From NCBI GenBank assembly GCA_037576215.1, contig JBANDB010000015.1, positions 1,240,001 through 1,304,000 of the forward strand: DNA of 64,000 nucleotides, in the 5' to 3' direction. Shown piece after piece: positions 57,191 through 64,000 of the stretch. The translations under genes were made by a program, and so were the position numbers. This DNA is from Armillaria gallica. Taxonomy: Eukaryota; Basidiomycota; Agaricomycetes; Agaricales; Physalacriaceae. The notes beneath the pieces were generated by a model. The model was not told the origin of the DNA and made no database searches. It was given only the letters and a program-made list of their open reading frames with translations. How positions within the stretch are numbered: the first letter of the stretch is position 1; each line of letters opens with the position of its first letter.

Positions 57191-58990
57191 TGCTATCCCT
57201 TCATCTAACCGACACCTGCCAAAATGTCCCTCCCTTCGCCAAAAGGTGAGGACACTCCCGACCATGCGACCGTCCCCCATCCTTGCATGCTATTAATAGA
57301 CAGACCCTCCCGTTCACCCCTCCCTCCGCATGCATGGCTGTCCATGCTAATAATAGAATACGACCCCTCCTATCCCGTCCCCGCATCGACCCTCAACGCG
57401 TCCTCCGCTACTCGTGCACACCTGCCATCGGCGTGTGAGCTGCATTCAAAGGATGTGTCCAGTGCACGTACCATTCCGTTTCGTTTACTGTACCCTTCAA
57501 GTCTTGGTATCGTCGCTCTCGCTTCACACTCTCGCCGTGTTAACAAAATATAAACTTTTATTTCACTACCTGCGCGAGTTCCAATCAGCTAAACGTAAGC
57601 AAAACCGACGAGAAAACTCTTACCTGGTACATGTATCTCGCACTTATCCGTAGTCTTGGGAGCGCCGTTAGTATTTAATAGAGGTGTTATAAAAGATACC
57701 TTACCTTATTAACCCAAAAATCCCTCCGCGCGTCCAACGAAACCCTACAAAGACACGAGTCAGCCGTGCAAAAAGCCTACAAGGTCAACATACGTACCCT
57801 GGTGGTGCCCCCACCCATCGATCCCGCTCGCCAGCCGTCTCAGTGAATAAATAGTCAATGCCAGGCGATCCCAACCCCTTAACGAGCGCCTCTAACTCGG
57901 TGACCTGCCCGATAGGAAGGTGCCCTCAGCGAGAGTAAGTTGTAGGGAGGATCACATACCTTTTCCCCGTCGTCTGCTCGTTCCAGTGAGGATGGGACGG
58001 CCCAATCCGCCGTTATCCTGCCCGTACCTTCAGCCTCACAGCTGATCATGTCGTTCATGTCGTGTCAATAGGGAAAGGAACCATGAAACAGCCATGCGTG
58101 CGTACCTTATACCTTCCCGACATCATCATTTCCCAATGCAGCCTCACTGAATCTAACCGTTAGCTTCTAGTCAAGGATTGAGGGTCAAGGCCTCACCGAC
58201 AGAATCAAACCCGTTGTACCAGTATCACGCTGTATCCATCCTCGACCTCCGTTATAGATCCCTCCCTCCCTCTCGAAACGCGGCAACAAAACGTGGATTG
58301 ATTGGATGAGAGGGCGCACTGTTAGATGTGCGGAGCAACTTGTCCGGCTCGCTGTCACTGTGTTCGCCGTGCCGCAAAGGGGATCGAAAGAATTCTAGAT
58401 AAGGTTAGCAAGGAGAAAATGGACAATAGTCAGCATACGCACCTCCAGCCAGTTTACAACTCCCAGTGAATTTAATGGGTTTTGAACTTTGAGTTACCCT
58501 GCAAGAAATTTCGTTAGCAAACGTTTACAATATTAAGATACAAAAGGCTTGCCTCGTTGATTTTTCCCACAGAGAACGGGTCCAGCGTTAGCGACTTAGC
58601 GACTACGAGAAGACTGAGAATAAGGGGACGTCAAAGAAGAAACAAGTTCACCATTGAACTCGTTGACCAACGGCCAGTCGACGTGGTGGTCATCGTCAAT
58701 AATCAGATCCTGCCCAAACGAGCAGGATTCACGTCACGGGACCACGACGCGCCAAAGACGCGAGTTGACTCAAGGCAAGAAAATCGTCATACACAACAAC
58801 GAGCATGCCATACTCGTCATCCAGCATAACGAGCAGACAATAACTGAAGACGAGATAAGAAAAGAGGGCGAGGGTGAGAAGAGAGGGGGAGGAAATGGGA
58901 AGTATGGGATGAGATGGGATATTCTTGGGGAATGCGCACCTCATTTTAAACCTCTCCGGCAAATCTTTGGTGCCAAATCCGCTACCTACA
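57190..58990 (-). pseudogene. Module C, copy 3
   Basis: Collinear with 45740-47620 with high identity. The exon around 57830-57900 retains VKGLGSPGIDYLFTETAGE and RDRW but lost four codons (NKVL) before GAPPG. The segments near 58000-58130 (CEAEGTGR) and near 58310 (VAAF) are still readable. Lies upstream of transporter copy 7, as copy 2 lies upstream of transporter copy 5. Confidence 0.5.
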
Positions 58991-59089
58991 CGCTGTCAAA
59001 CCTGTCGGCATGAAACACGCACCTGTGCGTGCAGAAATTTGGGAGATTGTCACCAGGAGACATTTGAAGTATGTTGAATTTCGACTCTA

Positions 59090-60300
59090 GGCACTAATCG
59101 ACGCACGTCTTATAGCCTGTATGTACTGCATCTCACATCCGAGGTCCGAAAACAGTCGCGGTAGACTGACTCACCCGAATCCGAGTCGCGTCTCCTCCCA
59201 TCCTAGCTAAGAAGAGAAGACACCCGTACCCCCTACATCTCTATCCACCGTAACATATTCTGCACACGCTCAAGTCAGTGATGAGAACGCTGCGGGAAGC
59301 AAGCCTACATACCCTAGCGAGCCCGTCTCAAATCCCGCCCGAGTTTCTGCCTGCGCATCGAGTTCCCATCACCCTTATCGATGGCACAACACACGTAAAC
59401 TGTCCCTCTGAAAAGACGGCCTAAGTGGAGGTAAAACTATGTGGAATGCCGCGTACCGTGAGGGATGTTGACACGCCGTTGATGCGGAGTGCAACAAGCG
59501 AGAGGGAACCTGATCAACGTGAGCAAGGCCAAATCGTTCGAAAAAGCAGTACACGCACCTCCGCCCATCTATCAAGCACTCACTCGGGAAATATCGTCCG
59601 ACATCCCTCCCTTGGAATCCTGACAGCGGTGGCCAGGAGATCCGTTAGCCCTCGTTCAAGTCAGTTTGAGGAATGGCTTACCGAGCCTAACGAGCCTGCT
59701 CCCAGTGATCTCTTAAATTCGTGTCCATCTGTCACCATCGGACGGAGCTCGTCATCATCGCCAGCGTGCGGGGCCGTTCTGATGAGCGGTGCATAGGTCA
59801 AACGTGCAGAAATAGAGAACAAGTCGCGTACCATTGTGTATGCTCCATGAACGGACTGGTCGGCGGCGCGTTGCAGGGCCTAGGGAAAGAAAGGAAACGG
59901 TGAGCCTAGAACAAGAGTCAGTGCACCCTCCCTTGCCTGGTAATCAAATCATACTGCTGCAAATCTCGTTAGTAAAGGCTGTCAACGCCGAGATGTAAAA
60001 TGCCTACCTTTCTTGATTTTTCTCGCTCGTTGTCAGGACACACGACAGTAGACATATGGCTGAAGGAGGGAAGTAAGAAAGTGATAACGAGAATTGAATC
60101 AATGAGCTCACCGTCGAGCTCAACGACGAGATCGTGGCAGTCAAGAAGTAAACACTCGATTACCAAAAAGTCGCCCAGACGAGCTATTTTCCGGTCACGA
60201 GACCACGACGCGCTTACCCCTGCCACCCACGCCGAGTCAAATTCTCCCTCATTCTCATCATGCAAGACAACGACTGTGGTAGGCTCGTGAGGAGAGTGGT
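59090..60300 (-). repeat. 5' part of transporter module, copy 8 (no GPR1-like exon)
   Basis: Starts at the common flank (gtcttatagcctgtatg, catctcacatccgaggt) and contains all 5' blocks up to ASWSRDRKIARLGDFLVIEC and VVELDG, which ends in a GTGAGC donor on the minus strand (near 60108). The GPR1-like last exons are missing on its left side, where module C copy 3 begins instead. This is the cleanest copy of the 5'-most exon. Confidence 0.45.
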
Positions 60301-60774
60301 GACGTTATCGGGCGCATCAACAAGAGAAGGAAGTTCTGTTCAAAAGGTGGATAGCCTCTGCCATGGGGCCCGGAATACGATGGTGAGGGATGTGGTGAAC
60401 GAGCGGACCTAAGAGAGTGCAAGGAATTTCCGGCACTCGGGGATCAACCGGATCATGATGTGCCAGGCGAATAAGTAGGTGCTCTCGAGTTCTGTAGAGG
60501 AAGATACTGCTTGCTCACCTCTTGACAAACTCTAGACAAGTGAGTCAGACTGCATGAGTCCACCCGCGATGGAAACCAGATCTTTTTGGGATAGTGAACC
60601 CACATGGCTTTATTTTGGTCATTTTGTTCTCCGTAGGAATTCATGTGTTATCTGTCTCGTTTGCTCTTTATGATAACTTGTAGGAGTTTCGTATCCCCTG
60701 AGACCTCCGAGCAACATGTTTGCAATGAAATCCGTAGGTACAGCTTGAATTGAATGAAATGAAATGTCGCCGTA
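60300..60774. other. No gene seen
   Basis: Ordinary sequence between the last module and the Helitron candidate. CpG density falls sharply after about 60600. Confidence 0.4.
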
Positions 60775-60814
60775 TCTATATATTTCTATATATTAAGAGA
60801 GGTAGCATCAATGC

Positions 60815-60905
60815 TGACATAATAAGCTGAGTTTGAAATTTCCGACCATTGCCAGACCATGGCTTATTTCGGCTGAGTTTCAATTTTGTTGCACTGCTGT
60901 TGCTG
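60815..60905 (+). repeat. Direct repeat, copy 1 (Helitron 5' leader)
   Basis: About 90 bp (tgacataataagctga, ccattgccagacca.ggcttat, cggctgagtttcaattt) recur at 62870-62960. The upstream sequence tatattaagagagg of this copy also has a relative (tatatgaagagagg) before the second. The two are 2.05 kb apart. Confidence 0.8.
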
Positions 60906-62720
60906 CCACCTTCTGCCTCTCTATGAGTTCTGCTGCTGCTGCATACCTTTACTGGTGTTCTATCCTCACATTGCAAATCATTGGAGCATGTCCAGCACCC
61001 AGTATTCACTGAACTGAGACTATCCACTGACTATTAGTCTATGCATGCTGACAGGACACTGTAGGCTTCAAAGTGAGTATCAAACAATGAGCATTGAGCA
61101 AGCAACAAATGAACAATAAACATCAAATAAAAAATTAGCAGGTAGGATTAGGGGCCAGGAGACCATTCAAGGACAGGTAATGCATATACATGTACTGACT
61201 ATGCCATAATTTGTTTATTATGAGGCTTTGGCAAGGAGACCATTCATGTAAGAATACATGCTATGATCAGCCTTTCTCTGTCTATGTAGAGGAATAGGCT
61301 GATGATATTACCTATAAGAATATGTGCTATGCCATGCTATGCTGTGAGATGTAAATAAGGCAAAAAATACAAAAAATACAGAACAGCTCTTCTCAGCCTT
61401 TCTCTGTCCATGTAGAGCAACAAGCTGAGGTAACAAGTACAAATTATAAGATATACATACTACTTCAAAGTCTGAAGAAGCAAGGAAACATAAATAGAGA
61501 TGTGCATCATACCTGTAGTATGGTGGCTATGTACGGTGTAAACAGATATAGGCCCATACTGTGGCCAACTTTAAAGACCTAAAATATGGCTGTATTCATA
61601 CAGTTTCAATACTGTCATTGAGGGAGGGACAGAAGACTATCTTATGCCATAAAGGTTAGTACCTATGACCTAAAGAAGCACATAATACTCACCCTTTGGC
61701 ACCAGATATCTATATACAGACAATCATATGGACATGGTATGGATATGACATCAACTGTACTGTACCATGGCCAATAATTTTTATATGGTCTACAGTTGTA
61801 TCTGTAACAGTACAATGCACATCCCTAAACATAAGTAATGACTAAAACATAGAAATGAACTAATAGTCATAATGTCTAAGAAGGGGATCATAGCATGTGA
61901 GGTGCTCCAGAGGGCTTTGACTTTAACAATTCAGCTATGATGTGCTTACCCAGTTACCATATCATAAATGGCCATTGTCATACCACGATGCAGGCCAGGT
62001 GAGTTTCAAATCTGCTGCCTCTACCAAGCCTCTACTCTTCCCACAGCAAATCATTGGTGTGACAGGCTCCTAACTGAGCTTCAACTGAGACTACTTATTC
62101 ATGCTATAGCAACAAAGTGAGTAGGGATCCACACCATATCCATACATGGATACAACCATCAAATATACAGGTTGACCTGTACCATCACTGTATGGGCTGA
62201 AACCGTCAATGGTATGGGTCATAACCATATCTGTCAACTGTATTTTTGGCAATGCCAAGTGATTCCAAAATTCTTTTAGACCAAATTTGTTTTAGATACA
62301 CAAATAAGATTAGTATCTATCAGATCACAGTAAATTATAGACAAAATTACCTATATTGAGCAAACCCATACAGGACCTGTATGAACTATCCTATAATTCC
62401 ATAAATACAAGTATGATGCAGATCCCTAAAAGTGAGTATCAAGCAATGAGCAATGAATGTCAATAGATGTAAGTCTTATAGAAATGACCAGCATTCAAAT
62501 GATAACCATAGCAGCCCACCATGTCAGATATCTGAGTCAGAGACATCTCCCTCTCTCCTGCCAGTAATGACAACTATTAACAATGATCACCCAAATTATG
62601 AGAGTCCCTACTCATCCATTACATGGCTTACAGAAGTAACAGAACAATATTTTATAGCACTCATAAAAAGCATTTTGCTCCATTGCAGTGGCTCCAAACA
62701 AATAACAGAGATTCAATAAT
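60905..62720. other. AT-rich Helitron leader, no gene
   Basis: Many short direct repeats of the type ctttctctgtc.atgtagag (61271 and 61398) and gtatggg/catacc-like steps (62120-62230). No conserved frame longer than about 90 codons. CpG almost absent. Confidence 0.45.
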
Positions 62721-62723
62721 ATA

Positions 62724-62850
62724 TCTTAGTAAAAAGCCGGGTTTGGGGCGGGCCCCAACAAGCCGAAGCCCCGTGTCACAGTCAGGTTGCCAAGACCCGA
62801 GGTACGAGGGTCTGGCAATCGTGACAAAGACACAGGGCATAGGCTTGTCA
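62724..62850. repeat. GC-rich island with imperfect hairpin inside the Helitron
   Basis: In otherwise AT-rich DNA, aaaaagccgggtttggggcg starts an island of GC-rich sequence. Positions 62773-62798 and 62808-62833 form an imperfect hairpin (gtgtc...gccaagaccc against gggtctggc...gacac) with a 9-base loop. The island begins with TC after A (62723/62724), as a second Helitron 5' end would. Confidence 0.5.
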
Positions 62851-62869
62851 TTATATGAAGAGAGGTGGA

Positions 62870-62960
62870 TGATGACATAATAAGCTGACTTTGAATTTTC
62901 CGGCCATTGCCAGACCAAGGCTTATTCCGGCTGAGTTTCAATTTCGCCATGCTGCTATGG
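62870..62960 (+). repeat. Direct repeat, copy 2 (Helitron 5' leader)
   Basis: Second copy of the 60815-60905 sequence, with CpG in places where the first has TpG or similar (ttccgg versus ttccga; tattccgg versus tatttcgg). Confidence 0.8.
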
Positions 62961-63240
62961 TGCGGTTCAAGCCTGGCCCCTTTCCTTCTTACCCTCTGCT
63001 CTCTTCCACTCTCCCCTCACAGTATACCATCTCAGGCAAGCATTACAGCCCTTTTACATATAATAAGGACTTTTGGGATCTCTCACAGTACTGTCTATCA
63101 ATATTTGATTGAAGCTCTTCATTTCTGATTTTCTTTCAGGTGTTTTTGCCTCTTCCTTACACAGTGTTGCTACTATTTCCACCTCTCCATACCCTGTGAT
63201 GTGTGTACCACTCTTATTTTTCTAAGATCAATACTCACAG

Positions 63241-64000
63241 CATTCTGTTAATAGGTCTCCATCTACTCCTACCAGAGAGAATGATCATTTTGATTTTTCG
63301 GCTCCAGTTACATCAGAGCAGAATCATCATGCAGAACAGGAGCAGGATCGTCTTCAGCGTCTTCAGATGACCTCCCCCTCTATTCGTCATGATCGATCAC
63401 TATGTCCAGGTCCTGATCTTAATATTGAACTTCCACGTTTTAATATACCACCTGAGACTCATATCTCATCTCAGTTGGATTGTCCACGTGAACATTCTAT
63501 GCCTGTAGTACCAGCTCTTCCTGTTTTTCCTATCAGAGGTCGACGTCGTAGACAGTTACGTGGTGGTGCTCTTGAAGGACAGCCATCTGCATTTGATAGT
63601 ACTTCTGTTCCACGGCTTCCTGTAGGTCCACAAGGCCATGGACGTGGGGGTGGTCAAGGACATGGGCAAGGGAGAGCTATTGAAATTCATCCTCCATGCA
63701 CTGAGCCACCATAAAATATTGACCAAACAACTTCTGCTGAGCATCGCCAGCAATCACCGTCACCTATAAGAGAGTCACCACCATTACCTTCACCACCTCT
63801 ACAGCCACCATTACCATTACCACATCAGCATCAACCACCACATGCTATTCCTATACAACTTCCTCTGGCAAGACGTCCATATGCTGAAGTGCACTCTCAG
63901 CATAATATTGGAAGTAGAAAGTATGTTTGTGAACATTGTGGGGCATTACATTGGCATGATGAATGACTTAAGAGTAAGTTAAGAGTTACACCGCAATTTG
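63241..64000 (+). pseudogene. Helitron replication protein (Rep-helicase), N-terminal part
   Basis: Helitron Rep-helicase proteins nick and unwind DNA for rolling-circle transposition. Frame 1 is open from at least 63241 with a low-complexity, proline- and arginine-rich leader (RGRRRRQLRG; long P-rich run at 63780-63840). It then reaches YVCEHCGALHW at about 63928-63954. The C-x2-C-G-A-x-H-W motif is the usual mark just before the Helitron-like N domain. Lesions: TAA at 63712-63714 and TGA at 63964-63966, the latter between HWHDE and LKS where arginine (CGA) is usual. The Rep and helicase domains lie beyond the window. Confidence 0.75.

Larger units (their letters stand above)
60775..64000 (+). 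mobile_element. Helitron, 5' part (autonomous type, inactivated), truncated by window
   Basis: The right end encodes the N-terminus of a Helitron replication protein. Going left, the AT-rich, CpG-poor sequence begins at 60775 with TCTATATATTTC preceded by A. Helitrons start with TC and insert between A and T, and fungal or plant ones often begin TCTATAT. The leader of about 2.5 kb before the gene is long and holds no other gene. The 3' end (hairpin plus CTRR) is outside. The 5' boundary is inferred from the motif and from the composition change. Confidence 0.6.

Noticed and set aside
1..64000. tRNA, rRNA or CRISPR features
   Set aside because: I saw no cloverleaf with A and B boxes, no rRNA-like sequence, and no regularly spaced short repeats. 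A tRNA scan would be needed for certainty.

Overview
The window looks like nuclear DNA of a mushroom-forming basidiomycete (Agaricomycetes). The evidence is a chromodomain Ty3/Gypsy retrotransposon, a Helitron, short GT-AG introns of 55-86 bp, and four paralogues of the DUF6535 membrane-protein family, which is known essentially from these fungi. Almost everything is repetitive and decayed. I find one gene model without a visible lesion (DUF6535 copy 4, 52707-55488, minus strand).

Layout. 1-3019: 3' end of a Ty3/Gypsy element (RT, RNase H, integrase, chromodomain, 3' LTR) carrying ten in-frame stops and a frame change. 3-31 kb: a CpG-poor region with DUF6535 copies 1 and 2, four remnants of a GPR1/FUN34/YaaH-type transporter gene, kinase-like remnants, and duplicated unknown exons. 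31-41 kb: more kinase-like remnants, a 91-bp inverted repeat, and unknown repeated exons. 41-60 kb: a CpG-richer region with DUF6535 copies 3 and 4, three further transporter remnants, a trailing 5' module, and two copies of an unrecognised multi-exon module (called module C here). 60.8-64 kb: the AT-rich 5' part of a Helitron, with the N-terminus of its replication protein running off the window.

The same minus-strand order recurs: module C, then GPR1-like transporter remnant, then DUF6535 gene. The region therefore grew by duplication of multi-gene blocks about 4-6 kb long. Different copies decayed to different degrees, mainly by C-to-T change at CpG (CGA codons becoming TGA). This pattern suggests methylation of repeats or a RIP-like process. 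Exon boundaries were worked out by hand from splice motifs and paralogue comparison. Coordinates of degenerate modules are approximate.
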